Source: an uncultured Coriobacteriales bacterium (lineage in GTDB: Bacteria; Actinomycetota; Coriobacteriia; Coriobacteriales; UMGS124). From it: a stretch of DNA of 35,178 nucleotides. Location: NCBI GenBank assembly GCA_902464015.1, contig CABQHM010000034.1, forward strand, positions 1 through 35,178. The letters run 5' to 3'. The first letter of the stretch is position 1, and each line of letters opens with the position of its first letter. The position numbers were made by a program, and so were the translations under genes. Below the pieces are notes generated by a model. The model saw nothing but the letters and a program-made list of their open reading frames with translations. It was not told where the DNA came from and made no database searches. Positions 6,986 through 15,583 of the stretch are shown piece after piece.

Positions 6986-7717
6986 CTATCCCTCGAGGTT
7001 TTCGGTCACGAAGAGGGCGATGCACTGCTCGATAAGCTCGTCGCTCGCATCGGTCGGGATGGCGGCGGGCATGGTGTAGGCGTAGGCCCCCGTGAAGAAG
7101 TCGAGCAGGTCGTTGAGGTCGCTGCCGAAGCGCATCTCGAGGTGGAATGTGTCGGCGGGGTTGTCCGAGCGGCTCACGAAGTAGCGGTACTCGCCGGCGT
7201 CCTCGTCGGCGGTGCGGAACACGTAGAAGTCAACGATGGGGGAGTAGCACAGGTACTCATACTCGTGGGAGAAGACTTCGGCGCCGTCCTGCGCGGTGCC
7301 GGTCACGGTTGCCCCGTCGAAATGCAAAGTCGCAATTCCGTCGGGGAAGTAGCAGTCGAAGGCCATGGAGTCGGGATCGGCCTCGTAGGCTTCGGCCGCC
7401 TCCTCGCCGCGAAGCGTGCCCTCCACGGACGCCTGCAGCATCTCCGCCGTTTCGTCGGCGTCGTCTTCGCCCACGATGGCGGCGCACTGCTCGTGCCAGA
7501 TGTCGGGATACTGACGAAGCACGGGGAAGAGCTCGACGTAGTCGCCCTGGATGGCATCGATGAGCTGGGAAGCCGCCTCTTCGGAGCCCGCGGGGGCGGT
7601 GATGGCGCTCTCCTCCTCGGTCCCTGCGGTTTCGCCGGCGAAGGCGGAGATGGGGGCGATGCTGGCAAGGGCGCCGGCGGCGAAAAGCGAGACGAGCGAG
7701 CGACGGGTGAGTTCCAT
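6986..7717 (-). CDS. Tat-exported protein of unknown function
   Basis: A 243-residue protein starting MELTRRSLVSLF with a twin-arginine motif at residues 5-6, a hydrophobic stretch and a likely cleavage after AFA near residue 27. The mature part is strongly acidic with no cofactor motif I know. The start ATG 7717 follows AAGGAGG by six bases. A candidate promoter lies upstream at 7764-7791 and a hairpin terminator downstream. The C-terminal 37 residues (TGAYAYTMPAAIP ... LFVTENLEG) recur at the end of the flavoprotein relic at 3361, so a paralogue once stood there. It may be a periplasm-like partner of exported flavoproteins, which is inference from genomic company only. Confidence 0.78.
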   Translation of the reverse strand: MELTRRSLVSLFAAGALASIAPISAFAGETAGTEEESAITAPAGSEEAASQLIDAIQGDYVELFPVLRQYPDIWHEQCAAIVGEDDADETAEMLQASVEGTLRGEEAAEAYEADPDSMAFDCYFPDGIATLHFDGATVTGTAQDGAEVFSHEYEYLCYSPIVDFYVFRTADEDAGEYRYFVSRSDNPADTFHLEMRFGSDLNDLLDFFTGAYAYTMPAAIPTDASDELIEQCIALFVTENLEG

Positions 7718-7763
7718 GGAGTGCCTCCTTGGTAAAAGTTATATGTGGCAAACACGATTGCCA

Positions 7764-7791
7764 AGTATACTCATTTAGTTAGATATAGCAA
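7764..7791 (-). promoter_or_regulatory. Candidate promoter of the Tat-exported protein gene
   Basis: On the minus strand TTGCTA (7786-7791) and TATACT (7764-7769) are 16 bases apart, 46 bases before the start codon at 7717, in an AT-rich patch that stands out from the GC-rich surroundings. Confidence 0.55.
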
Positions 7792-7846
7792 ACTATTAAT
7801 CGTGCCATCGCCATTCTTTCGCGCGGAAGGACGACCGCGTTTTGGG

Positions 7847-8145
7847 CACTCGACGAGCTGGGCGTGCGCGACCAGTTCGCCACCCAAGCCGTCCGCGAAA
7901 TCGTCGCGTGCATCCAGAGCTACATCGTGTCCGAGTACATGGCCTACCGCACAATCGAGATTCAGCTGGTGCCCGAGACGTTCGGGTTGCTCCTGTTCGG
8001 CCTGGTAGGCATGATGAAGGCCAAGCCTGACATCACCGACGACGAGCTGGCCACGCTTATCGCACAGACCCTGCGCCTCGACATGACCGTGATGGACCCG
8101 CCGCCCTGGCCCGAGCATCCCGGCGCAGCGGGCGATCAGGGCTAG
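7847..8145 (+). pseudogene. C-terminal copy of the TetR regulator
   Basis: This 299-bp segment repeats 5837-6135 with few changes and encodes the last 98-99 residues of the TetR protein (LDELGVRDQFATQAVREI onward) up to the same stop. The DNA-binding half is missing, and the break lies at 7846/7847 next to unrelated sequence. Differences are mostly synonymous or conservative, so the copy either arose recently or was held by gene conversion. An ATG at 7864 could give a 93-residue ligand-domain fragment, but no ribosome site precedes it. Confidence 0.85.
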
Positions 8146-8169
8146 CGACTGGCTTTTTGCATGCCGCGC

Positions 8170-8236
8170 TGCCTCATTCCGAAAGTATTTGCATCATTTC
8201 ATGCGCAAATGATGCAAATACAAGGCAAATGAGGCA
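8170..8236. repeat. 67-bp nested palindrome, copy 2
   Basis: Outer arms TGCCTCATT/AATGAGGCA (8170-8178, 8228-8236) are perfect here, and the inner 15-bp arms are 8185-8199 and 8207-8221. It starts 25 bases after the stop of the TetR fragment. The inner arms are identical to copy 1; the loop differs at two of seven positions. Confidence 0.8.
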
Positions 8237-8330
8237 GATAAAGGGTGGTTTTACTCTTGGGGAAGGTGGAGACGGCGACTTGCGACCTGTTTTTCTACGG
8301 GGCTGGAGCAGGCCAGGACCCACCGCCTCA

Positions 8331-8371
8331 AATAAAAACGGCGGGGACGGGCCCACTGCCCATCCCCGCCG
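8331..8371 (-). terminator. Terminator of the MetE-like gene
   Basis: On the minus strand a GC-rich stem (8358-8371 with 8339-8352, one mismatch) is followed by GTTTTTATTT, starting 30 bases after the gene's stop. This is a classical Rho-independent terminator. Confidence 0.85.
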
Positions 8372-8400
8372 CCTGGCATTTCTTGCTCGCTGGTGCTGTG

Positions 8401-9531
8401 CTACTCGCCCCACACCCTCTTGGCGACCTTCTGGATGAGGGCGATCTTGGCCCATTGCTCCTCTTCGGTCAGTTTGTTGCCGATCTCGCAGCTTGCAAAG
8501 CCGCACTGAGGCGACAGGTAGAGATTTTCGAGCGGGACGTACTGAGCGGCTTCGTTGATGCGCGCGATAAGCACGTCCTCATCCTCCAGGCCCGGCTGTT
8601 TGGACGTGACGAGGCCAAGCACGACCTTCTTGCCGTCGGCGACATGGCGAAGGGGCTCAAACCCGCCAGCGCGCGGCGTGTCAAACTCGAGGTAGAACGC
8701 CTGCACGTTCTCGTTGGCGAACAGGTAGGGGGCGACGGGGTCGTAGCCGCCCTCGAAGGCGTAGGTCGAGTGGTAGTTGCCGCGGCACACGTGGGTGGTG
8801 ATGACCAGGTCGGCCGGCGCGCCCTCGATGGCGGCGTTGTTGAGGGCGACGCCCAGCTCGCTCACCTTCTGGATGTCAACCGGGCTCATGGCCGTTTTGG
8901 CGACAAAGTCGGTGTCGCAGTAGATGCCCCACGTGCAGTCGTCAAACTGGATGTTGCGACACCCGGCGGCGTACAGGTCGGCGATGACCGTGCGATAGGC
9001 GGCGGCGATGACGTCAAAGAGTGCCTCGTCGGTGGGGTAGACACCGCGCAGGCTCTCCTGCTGGCCGTCGCAGCGGTCAAGCGTTACCTCGGAGAACGTC
9101 TGGATGGGAGCTGGGATGGTCTGACGAGCGACATGGTCGTCGCCCGCGAGCGCCTGCACGAACTTGAAGTGCTCGACGAAGGGGTGGTTTTCGCCCGAGA
9201 CGGGCCCCACCACCACTGCGGTGTCGGCCGTGGTCTCCTCGTCGTGGAACCGGTAGCCCTCACGGCTCGCGCGGCGTTCGATGCCGCCCAGACCCCACAT
9301 GAAGTCGAGGTGCCAGTAGCTGCGGCGAAACTCTCCGTCGGTCAACACCTTGAGGCCAGCTGCCTTCTGCTTGGCCACCAGGTCGCGGATGGCGACGTCC
9401 TCCACGGTCTTGAGCTGGGCGGCGTCTATCGTGCCTGTGTTGAGGTCGGCGCGCGCCCGCTTGAGGACGTCGGGGCGCAGGAAGCTGCCGACGATGTCGC
9501 AGCGAAAGGGTGCGTTGGTGCAAGAAGCCAT
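8401..9531 (-). CDS. MetE-like cobalamin-independent methionine synthase family protein (C-terminal domain type)
   Basis: A 376-residue protein of the single-domain MetE family (YxjG/YxjH type). It contains the GSFLRP start of the barrel, KVLTDGEFRRSYWHLDF, FDDCTWG, and the zinc-ligand regions HVCRGN (about residue 247) and LYLSPQCGFAS (near residue 340). The family moves a methyl group to homocysteine or a related thiol using zinc; short members often take donors other than the polyglutamyl folate. ATG 9531 has GGAGG seven bases upstream. The LysR gene lies upstream in the same direction with 156 bases between, containing a possible operator, so LysR control is likely. Confidence 0.9.
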   Translation of the reverse strand: MASCTNAPFRCDIVGSFLRPDVLKRARADLNTGTIDAAQLKTVEDVAIRDLVAKQKAAGLKVLTDGEFRRSYWHLDFMWGLGGIERRASREGYRFHDEETTADTAVVVGPVSGENHPFVEHFKFVQALAGDDHVARQTIPAPIQTFSEVTLDRCDGQQESLRGVYPTDEALFDVIAAAYRTVIADLYAAGCRNIQFDDCTWGIYCDTDFVAKTAMSPVDIQKVSELGVALNNAAIEGAPADLVITTHVCRGNYHSTYAFEGGYDPVAPYLFANENVQAFYLEFDTPRAGGFEPLRHVADGKKVVLGLVTSKQPGLEDEDVLIARINEAAQYVPLENLYLSPQCGFASCEIGNKLTEEEQWAKIALIQKVAKRVWGE

Positions 9532-9673
9532 GGGCGAGCCTCCGTGTTTGGGCGACGCCTGTCAAGGTGTCGACTATTGAGCGATTGATGTCCGGCGATG
9601 TCCGTCGGATTTGCGGGGAACAGTATGGGGCTCGCCGCTGCAATCGCAAAATATCGTTTAACTAGAGGTTGCT

Positions 9674-9688
9674 ATAGGAATTATCTAT
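9674..9688. promoter_or_regulatory. Possible LysR-type operator
   Basis: ATAG-N7-CTAT, a dyad of the T-N11-A form used by LysR regulators, overlaps the end of the lysR-like gene and lies about 143 bases before the MetE-like start. It sits in an AT-rich patch. Confidence 0.35.
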
Positions 9689-10596
9689 TACGCATCCATG
9701 GGAATGTGCCGGCGAAGCGCCTCGATGTACGCCTCTCCGTACGGTGTGCGCTGCGTTCCCTTGCGCGAGATCACGCCTATCTCCATGTACTCGTCGATGT
9801 CGAGCGGCACCGAGACGATTGAGGTGCCGTTGAGCTCGGCGCTGATGACTCCCGAGCACACGGTGTAGCCGTTGAGGCCGATGAGCAGGTTGAACAGCGT
9901 CGCTCGGTCGCGCACGCGAATGTTCTTGCGCCTGTCGAGCGTGGAAGTGAGCTCCTCGGAGAAGTAAAACGAGTTGTATTCGCCCTGCTCATACGACAAG
10001 AACGGATAATCGGCCAGGTCGTCCAGCGTGACCTTGGGGGCCTGCGCAAGCGGGTGGGAGCTGCACACGAATACATGCGGTTCTGCGTGGAACAGCGTCT
10101 CGAAGGCGAGCTCGTTGGTGGCGAGCATCTTCTGGATGACCTCGCGGTTGCGCCCTGACAGATAGAGAATCCCCAGCTCGCTGCGGATGTGCGAGACGTC
10201 CTCGATGATCTCGTGCGTCTGCTCCTCACGTAGGGTGAAGTCGTAGCTCGCGGCGTCAAACTGGCGTATCACGTCGACGAACGCGTTCACCGCAAACGAG
10301 TAGTGCTGGCACGACACGCTGAAATGTGGCACGCGACGCTGGTCGGCCTTGTACTTGCTTTCGAGCAGCTCGGCCTGCTCGATGACCTGGCGGGCATAGC
10401 CCAAAAACGTCGAGCCCTCCTCGGAGACCGTCATGCCTTTGTTGGTGCGCTCGAAGATACGCACGCCCATCTCGCGCTCCAGCTCGCGGATGGCCGCTGT
10501 GATGGAGGGCTGCGCCACAAAAAGCCTGCGTGCCGCCTCGGCGACGCTACCGCACTCGGCGACCCTCGTTGCATATACAAGCTGCTGGAGTTTCAC
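9688..10596 (-). CDS. LysR family transcriptional regulator
   Basis: A 302-residue protein with the winged helix-turn-helix at residues 1-60 (LVYATRVAECGSVAEAARRL, then VAQPSITAAIRELEREMG) and the periplasmic-binding-like effector domain after a linker helix (about 90-300). Start GTG 10596; the upstream sequence gives only a weak ribosome site. Position before the MetE-like gene suggests control of methionine or sulfur metabolism by a small effector, as with MetR/CysB-type regulators, but the effector cannot be read from sequence. Two copies of a 16-base direct repeat lie upstream of its start. Confidence 0.9.
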   Translation of the reverse strand: MKLQQLVYATRVAECGSVAEAARRLFVAQPSITAAIRELEREMGVRIFERTNKGMTVSEEGSTFLGYARQVIEQAELLESKYKADQRRVPHFSVSCQHYSFAVNAFVDVIRQFDAASYDFTLREEQTHEIIEDVSHIRSELGILYLSGRNREVIQKMLATNELAFETLFHAEPHVFVCSSHPLAQAPKVTLDDLADYPFLSYEQGEYNSFYFSEELTSTLDRRKNIRVRDRATLFNLLIGLNGYTVCSGVISAELNGTSIVSVPLDIDEYMEIGVISRKGTQRTPYGEAYIEALRRHIPMDA

Positions 10597-10633
10597 AGGA
10601 CCTGGCCTTTCGGGGGGAGAGATATCTATTGGG

Positions 10634-10695
10634 AAGAATATGACAGATGTATTAGGAAGAATGCGATGAATTCACTAGCAAGAATATGACAGATG
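10634..10695. repeat. Direct repeat in the LysR upstream region
   Basis: AAGAATATGACAGATG occurs at 10634-10649 and again, identical, at 10680-10695, 46 bases apart, with a third partial AAGAATG between. It lies 40-100 bases upstream of the LysR start and could be an operator pair. Confidence 0.6.
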
Positions 10696-10749
10696 GGGCA
10701 TGAGTTTTGTAGCAGTTGAACTGCTGGGAACGTGCTATTCATCGGTCGT

Positions 10750-10778
10750 GATGCTGACTGTGCTTGTCGTCGTATAAT
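10750..10778 (+). promoter_or_regulatory. Candidate promoter of the HipA-like gene
   Basis: A perfect TATAAT at 10773-10778 lies 49 bases before ATG 10827. The -35 region (GATGCT at 10750, spacer 17) is poor, so activation or an extended element may be needed. Confidence 0.4.
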
Positions 10779-10826
10779 GTCTGCCAGTTTTGAGTGCGTG
10801 CCGGGAGGCATCGGAGGAGGTGCGAG

Positions 10827-11912
10827 ATGCTGTATCAGTTGATGAACAAGGACACGGTCGTTGCGACGTATCGTGAGGAACAGCGCCTTGTGGACTATCG
10901 CTATATCGAGGTCGAACGGTTTGGCTCGTATTTGCCGTACGGCTTTGCTGATATCAACGATTGAATTGATTACCGCCGTATTGCCAGGCGCCGCAATTCG
11001 ATTGAGCGCCTCATGCGCGAGCTGGGCCTCACGACGCGTCATGATTTCATTGGAATGGTGCGCTGTCTGTCCCTGACTGATACCTTCTGGATGAAACGCG
11101 ATGACGAGCCGCTGACCTGGGATGACGTCTCGCTCTACAGGAATTCTTTCGACGAAGTCATCGCGCGCATCGCCTTTGACGGCACGGGAATGTATGGGCG
11201 GGCGAATTCTCCCACCTCGCCTGAGTTTGCGACGTCGGGGTCATTTGCCAAGTGCTGGATACGAGAAGGAGACGAGATTTCCCTGCTCAAGCGGGGTTCA
11301 TCGGGCTATGCCAACGCTGGGTTCGAGCCATACTCCGAGGTATTGGCGGCAGACTTGCTGAAGGCGGCAAAAGTCCCTCACGTGCCCTACTCGCTTATGA
11401 AGTTTCATGGGCAGCTTGCCTGCAAGTGTCCCTTGTTTACGTCCGAAAAGGAAGGGTTTGTCTCGGCCCATCGGTTCTTTGACCGATTTTTTGATGTCGA
11501 TGACATGCTCGAATTTTGCTCTCAGCACAACGCCGAGGAGTCGTTCCGCGAGATGATCGCCATGGATGCCGTCATGGCAAACGTCGATCGGCATGCGGGT
11601 AACTATGGCTTCATCGTGGACAACGATACGGGTGAGGTCCTGCGGATGGCGCCCCTGTTCGACCACAACATGGCCTGCCTGCCCATGATGATGGAGCATG
11701 ACGACTTCGACGGGTATCTTTCCATGATCGGCCCGAAGATCGGTACCGGCTTCATCCCCATCGCCCGTGAGCTCATGACCCCGCAGATTCGCGTCAAGCT
11801 CATCGGGCTTAAGGATTTCGAGTACACCGACCCAGGCTACGATTACCCCGCCTGGAAGCTCGGTGCCGTCAACCGCCTCAAGAACGTGCAGGTAGACGCC
11901 CTGCTCGCATAA
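10827..11912 (+). pseudogene. HipA-like kinase gene interrupted by an in-frame TGA
   Basis: From ATG 10827 (GGAGGAGG nine bases upstream) the frame encodes a HipA-domain kinase of 361 codons: MLYQLMNKDTVVATYR at the start, ISLLKRGSSG near the ATP site, MANVDRHAGNYGF as the catalytic Asn-x-Asp-Arg-His motif, then APLFDHN as the metal-binding Asp. Codon 46 is TGA (10962-10964) in the context DIND-stop-IDYR; everything after continues in the same frame with no shift. A single TGG to TGA change would explain it. An internal ATG at 11013 could restart translation and keeps all catalytic motifs (299 residues) but loses the N-terminus. No HipB-like antitoxin gene is adjacent. Confidence 0.75.
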
Positions 11913-11989
11913 AATGCAAAGCTAAAACAGGCCTAAAGTGACAAAAATGCAGAGTTTGATACAGCCTGTTTTGACAAAAATGCAGAGGT
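11908..11989. repeat. Repeat array B: three motifs at exact 33-bp spacing
   Basis: The core AAAATGCA(G/A)AG starts at 11911, 11944 and 11977; the second and third are preceded by TGAC, giving TGACAAAAATGCAGAG. The first copy overlaps the stop codon of the HipA-like gene. Period and core (TGxxAAAA-TGCA) resemble arrays A and C, in opposite orientation to them. It precedes the LuxR gene by 150 bases. Confidence 0.75.
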
Positions 11990-12138
11990 TTGGGCCGACT
12001 CCCCACATTTGCTGGATTTTAAGCGCTGGGGGTTTGGGCCTTGCGTGCCCGCGTGCGAACTGCCTGTTTGCCAGCGGGCCTCCTCGCGGTCTTAGAAATG
12101 CCGCTATACTTCTGAGGTCAAACGCAGGAGGTCAAAGC

Positions 12139-13626
12139 ATGGATAAGAAACGTCTATTTCAGCGCGAGGGCGATGGGGGAGGACCGCTTGGTCGCCTCGG
12201 CCTTTGCTCCATCGGCATGGCGGCACCGTATGCCTGGATCGCCTGGTTTCTCACGGGGCCGACGTCGGCAAGCGGAGCCCCCTTTCTGGCACGCAGCCTG
12301 TATCCCGGCTTTGTCGTTGCTTGCGTGGCCATCCTTCTCGGTGTTCTTGCGAAGGGGGCCAAGTGCGGGAAGGCTATCCCTCTCTGTATCAATCCCAACG
12401 AGCGCCTCGTGCGCACCCTCGACGTCGGCGCTACCCTTGCCCTTGTGGTCGCGGGCATCCTGCCGTATGCGTCGGCTGCAGGCATCGGCCTTGCGGCAGC
12501 GTTCGCCGGTATCGGCGTCGCCTGGCCGTATTGCCGGTGGCTCGCGCTCTATGCCCGCCTCGACCTGCGCGACGCGATAGCCTGCATCTGCGGTTCGGTT
12601 GCGCTCGCTTCAATCCTCAAGATTCTTGCGGCCCCGCTTGAAGGAGTGGCCTCATCTGTTTTCGGGTGCGCCCTCGCGCTCTTAGGTCTGATCGCGCTCC
12701 TGCGTTTTGCCGCCGTCGGTCCCGCCGTCGTGGCCTGCGCCTCGCCCAATGCGAGCGCCTCGCAGGGGAAGCACTCGCTCGACGGCCGCATGCGCGAGGA
12801 GCTCGGCGGCATGGTCGTTGCTCTCGGCATGCTGTGCTTCGTGCTCGGCGTGGCCTACAACGTGGAAGGTGCCGCTGGGCCCGTGGGACCTGTCGCGCGC
12901 GTTGCCGGATTCGTACCCGAGATTCTGGCCGCGCTCGCGTTATGGATGTGGGTCTGCCGGTCCTATCGCAGCCTTAGTGCCTCGGGCATCTGCTGCGTGC
13001 TCTCCATCGTCATCGCCTCCGGCTTGCTGGTTCTTGCCCTTCTTGGCGACCGGGCCGACATGCCGATGTTCGTCTTGCTCAACGTCGACCACAGCCTTCT
13101 CACCATGTTCCTGTGGATCCTGCTCGTCGACGTCTCCCAGCGCTCGTCGCTTCCCGCCATGGCCATCGCAGCTGCCGGCTGGGGTTTGCGCTCGGCGCTC
13201 TTCGTCGCCGGCGGGGCCGTGGCCCAGCTTGCAGGTCTCACGATGGCCCCGACGCTCGCCCTCGCGCTTGTCTATGCGCTGCTCGTCGTGCTCGTGGTTG
13301 CGGTGGTGGCCAACCGCGTGGGTTCCGAGCGCATCCTGGCGCGCCTTGTGCCCCAGGCCCGCGCCGCGGCCGCATCGGGCGGCGAGGTCGACGTGGCCGC
13401 CCGGTGTGCCGAGCTCGCCGCAACGCATGGTCTCACCGCCCGCGAGTCGGAGATCCTGGTGCTGTTGTGCCGCGGTCGCTCGCGTCCCTACATCGCCGAG
13501 ACGCTCTACCTGTCGGAGAACACGGTGCGCAACCATGTGAAGCATATTTACGCAAAGTTGGGCATTCGTGACCGGCAGAGCTTGTTGTCCCTGGTAAACG
13601 GCGAGGGGCCCGAAGCGGGCCAGTGA
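12139..13626 (+). CDS. LuxR family regulator with a multi-pass membrane N-terminus
   Basis: A 495-residue protein. Residues 15-410 form about twelve hydrophobic segments; the C-terminal 65 residues are a LuxR-type helix-turn-helix (LTARESEILVLLCRGRSRPY, then LSENTVRNHVKHIYAKLG). This membrane-plus-LuxR arrangement is common in Eggerthellaceae beside flavoprotein reductase genes and is thought to sense a substrate and switch the neighbour on. The start ATG 12139 has CAGGAGG eight bases upstream; the frame is open for 200 bases before it but without a ribosome site. The flavoprotein gene starts 151 bases downstream on the same strand and is the likely target. Confidence 0.87.
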   Translation: MDKKRLFQREGDGGGPLGRLGLCSIGMAAPYAWIAWFLTGPTSASGAPFLARSLYPGFVVACVAILLGVLAKGAKCGKAIPLCINPNERLVRTLDVGATLALVVAGILPYASAAGIGLAAAFAGIGVAWPYCRWLALYARLDLRDAIACICGSVALASILKILAAPLEGVASSVFGCALALLGLIALLRFAAVGPAVVACASPNASASQGKHSLDGRMREELGGMVVALGMLCFVLGVAYNVEGAAGPVGPVARVAGFVPEILAALALWMWVCRSYRSLSASGICCVLSIVIASGLLVLALLGDRADMPMFVLLNVDHSLLTMFLWILLVDVSQRSSLPAMAIAAAGWGLRSALFVAGGAVAQLAGLTMAPTLALALVYALLVVLVVAVVANRVGSERILARLVPQARAAAASGGEVDVAARCAELAATHGLTARESEILVLLCRGRSRPYIAETLYLSENTVRNHVKHIYAKLGIRDRQSLLSLVNGEGPEAGQ

Positions 13627-13777
13627 CCTTTTCTCAATTTGGGCACCATTCGGGCCATGTGCGACAGTCCCAGAACGTGCCATGGTGGAATCAGCCGCAG
13701 CGCCGTGGGCGTCGCGGACACAATCCACCGCCCGGGGCCGTCGAGCCGCGGGTCCAAACGAGAAGGGGCTCAACACA

Positions 13778-15337
13778 ATGAACAGCAGCACCTCTTGTAC
13801 CACGCGTCGTAACTTCGTGAAGGCCGCCGGCGTCGCCGCCGCGTCGACCGTTGCCCTGAGCGCCGGCACCGCGCTGGCCGACGAGGCCGCTTGGGACGAG
13901 GAGTTCGAGCTCGTCGTTGTCGGTGGCGGCCTTGCGGGCTTCTCCACCGCTGTTGCAGCGGTGAACGACTGCGGCGCCACGAGCGTCCTGCTGGCCGAGA
14001 AGGGCTCCATCCCCGGCGGCTGCAGCCCGTTCTCCGTGTGCCGCTGCGTGTACACCGATGACTACGACGGCTTCCTCACCTACATGGAGGAGCTCGAGGG
14101 CGGCCGCACCAACACTCCCACCGACGTGCTCGAGGCTTTCGCCCAGGGCTCCGTCGAGGTTCTCGACTGGGTGAAGTCCCTCGGCGTCAACGTCGACGAG
14201 ATGTCCGTTGAGGCTCCCGGCACCCCCAGTCCCACTCAGCCCACCACCTACCCCGAGTACCCCGAGCTTGAGGGCGCCCAGGCCGTGGGCAACTTCCGCG
14301 TGGGCACCGCTGAGGGCGCGCAGGGTCCCCGCTCGCTCTACATCTTCCTGCAGCAGTGGGTCGAGGAGCACTCCGACGCCGTTGACTACCGCACCGAGTT
14401 CCCCGTTACTGAGCTCATCCAGGACGAGACCGGCCGCGTGGTGGGCGTCGTGGCCAACGGCGAGCGCATCCACGCCACCAAGGGTGTCGTCATGTGCTGC
14501 GGCGGTTTCGAGAACAACACCACGATGCTTGAGGACACCTTCGGCATCCTCAACCTGAAGTCTGTTGCTGCCACGCTCAACACCGGCGACGGCCACAAGA
14601 TGTGCACCAAGATCGGTGCCGACTCCTGGCACATGAACGGTGCCGGTGGCTTCTGGTACTGCCATGTCGATGCCAACGACCTGCCCTGGTACTGCTTTGC
14701 CGGCAACATCGTCGTCGGCAAGAGCGGTCGCCGCTTCTACTACGACGGCCAGTCGGTGCCCGAGGGCTACCAGGAGGTGCCGATCGCCACGGCGGTGGGC
14801 GACCGTCACGGCCACCAGAACTTCGGCGGCGAGTTCACTCACCTGCCCCTGCCCGAGGCCTACAAGATCCTCGACGCCAACTCCTACGCGTCGTTCGGCT
14901 TTAACTCCCCGGCCGGTATGGCCTATGAGGGCGACCCGGTCGAGAACGGCGACGCTTTCATGGGCGAGACGATCGAGGAGCTCGCCGAGGCCTGCGGCCT
15001 GCCTGCAGACGAGCTTGCTAAGAGCGTCGAGACCTGGAACGGCTTCTGCGAGGGCGGCGCCGACCTGGCCCAGTACCGTCCGGCCGACAGCATGGTGGCT
15101 CTCGACACGCCCCCGTTCTACGCCGTCAAGCTCACGCCCTGCTTCCTGAACACCGACGGCGGCCCTCGTCGTTCCGCCAAGGCCGAGATCCTCGACGTCG
15201 ACGGCAACCCCATTGCCGGCCTGTTCTCTTCCGGCGAGTTCGGCTCCATCCACAACTTCATGTATCAGGGCGGCACCAACGTCAGCGAGTGCGTCATCTT
15301 CGGCCGCATCGCCGCCAAGAGCGCCTTCGAGGCCTAA
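13778..15337 (+). CDS. Tat-exported FAD-dependent reductase (fumarate/urocanate reductase-like)
   Basis: A 519-residue exported flavoprotein. TTRRNFVKAAG (arginines 10-11) and a cleavage site after TALA (residue 34) make a Tat signal; GGGLAG at 49-54 binds the FAD ADP moiety; IPGGCSPFS follows; the C-terminus carries DTPPFYAVKLTP, NTDGGPRRSAKAE and GLFSSGEFGSI, the end of the FAD_binding_2 fold. Unlike the protein at 17748 it has no N-terminal FMN domain, so electrons must come from a separate carrier. These enzymes reduce C=C bonds of diet- or host-derived acceptors in anaerobic respiration; the acceptor is unknown. AGAAGGGG precedes ATG 13778. A strong hairpin follows the stop. Confidence 0.9.
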   Translation: MNSSTSCTTRRNFVKAAGVAAASTVALSAGTALADEAAWDEEFELVVVGGGLAGFSTAVAAVNDCGATSVLLAEKGSIPGGCSPFSVCRCVYTDDYDGFLTYMEELEGGRTNTPTDVLEAFAQGSVEVLDWVKSLGVNVDEMSVEAPGTPSPTQPTTYPEYPELEGAQAVGNFRVGTAEGAQGPRSLYIFLQQWVEEHSDAVDYRTEFPVTELIQDETGRVVGVVANGERIHATKGVVMCCGGFENNTTMLEDTFGILNLKSVAATLNTGDGHKMCTKIGADSWHMNGAGGFWYCHVDANDLPWYCFAGNIVVGKSGRRFYYDGQSVPEGYQEVPIATAVGDRHGHQNFGGEFTHLPLPEAYKILDANSYASFGFNSPAGMAYEGDPVENGDAFMGETIEELAEACGLPADELAKSVETWNGFCEGGADLAQYRPADSMVALDTPPFYAVKLTPCFLNTDGGPRRSAKAEILDVDGNPIAGLFSSGEFGSIHNFMYQGGTNVSECVIFGRIAAKSAFEA

Positions 15338-15403
15338 GTTTCCGCAGTGGATTGCAGGCCCGACCTGCGACGCTAGCAGGTAGAACGACATAGTTTGCCG
15401 TGA

Positions 15404-15446
15404 AAGAGAGGCTGGCCCGAGGGAATCCCGCGGGCCAGCCTCTCTT
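15404..15446 (+). terminator. Hairpin terminator after the flavoprotein gene
   Basis: A perfect 15-bp stem (15404-15418 with 15432-15446) with 13-base loop, 67 bases after the stop. Its right arm ends in CTCTCTT and no longer T run follows. Confidence 0.75.
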
Positions 15447-15462
15447 GGTGTCGCGCGGGCCA

Positions 15463-15509
15463 TGACAAAAACTGCATCCCAGAAACGGCCGAGCGTGGCA
15501 GGAAATGCA
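15463..15509. repeat. Repeat array D: two degenerate motifs 33 bp apart
   Basis: TGACAAAAACTGCA at 15463 and TGGCAGGAAATGCA at 15496 share the form TGRCA-N5-TGCA and lie exactly 33 bases apart, in the same orientation as array B. With two divergent copies this is the weakest of the four arrays. Confidence 0.4.
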
Positions 15510-15583
15510 TGTGGGGGGAGGGTGAAGAGCGGTTATGAAGCGTTTTGGGTCGAGCACTAGCACGGGTGACCCGCCGACGCTTG

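Noticed and set aside
8245..9588. Plus-strand frame of 447 codons across the MetE-like gene
   Set aside because: Antisense shadow of a well-supported enzyme gene with terminator and ribosome site on the minus strand.
11938..12138. Upstream extension of the LuxR protein
   Set aside because: The frame is open, but it runs through repeat array B and has no ribosome site, while ATG 12139 has CAGGAGG at the right distance.
13691..15463. Very long minus-strand open frame across the flavoprotein gene
   Set aside because: It is antisense to a gene with clear Tat, FAD and C-terminal motifs; high GC leaves the opposite strand free of stops. No ribosome site and no family character.
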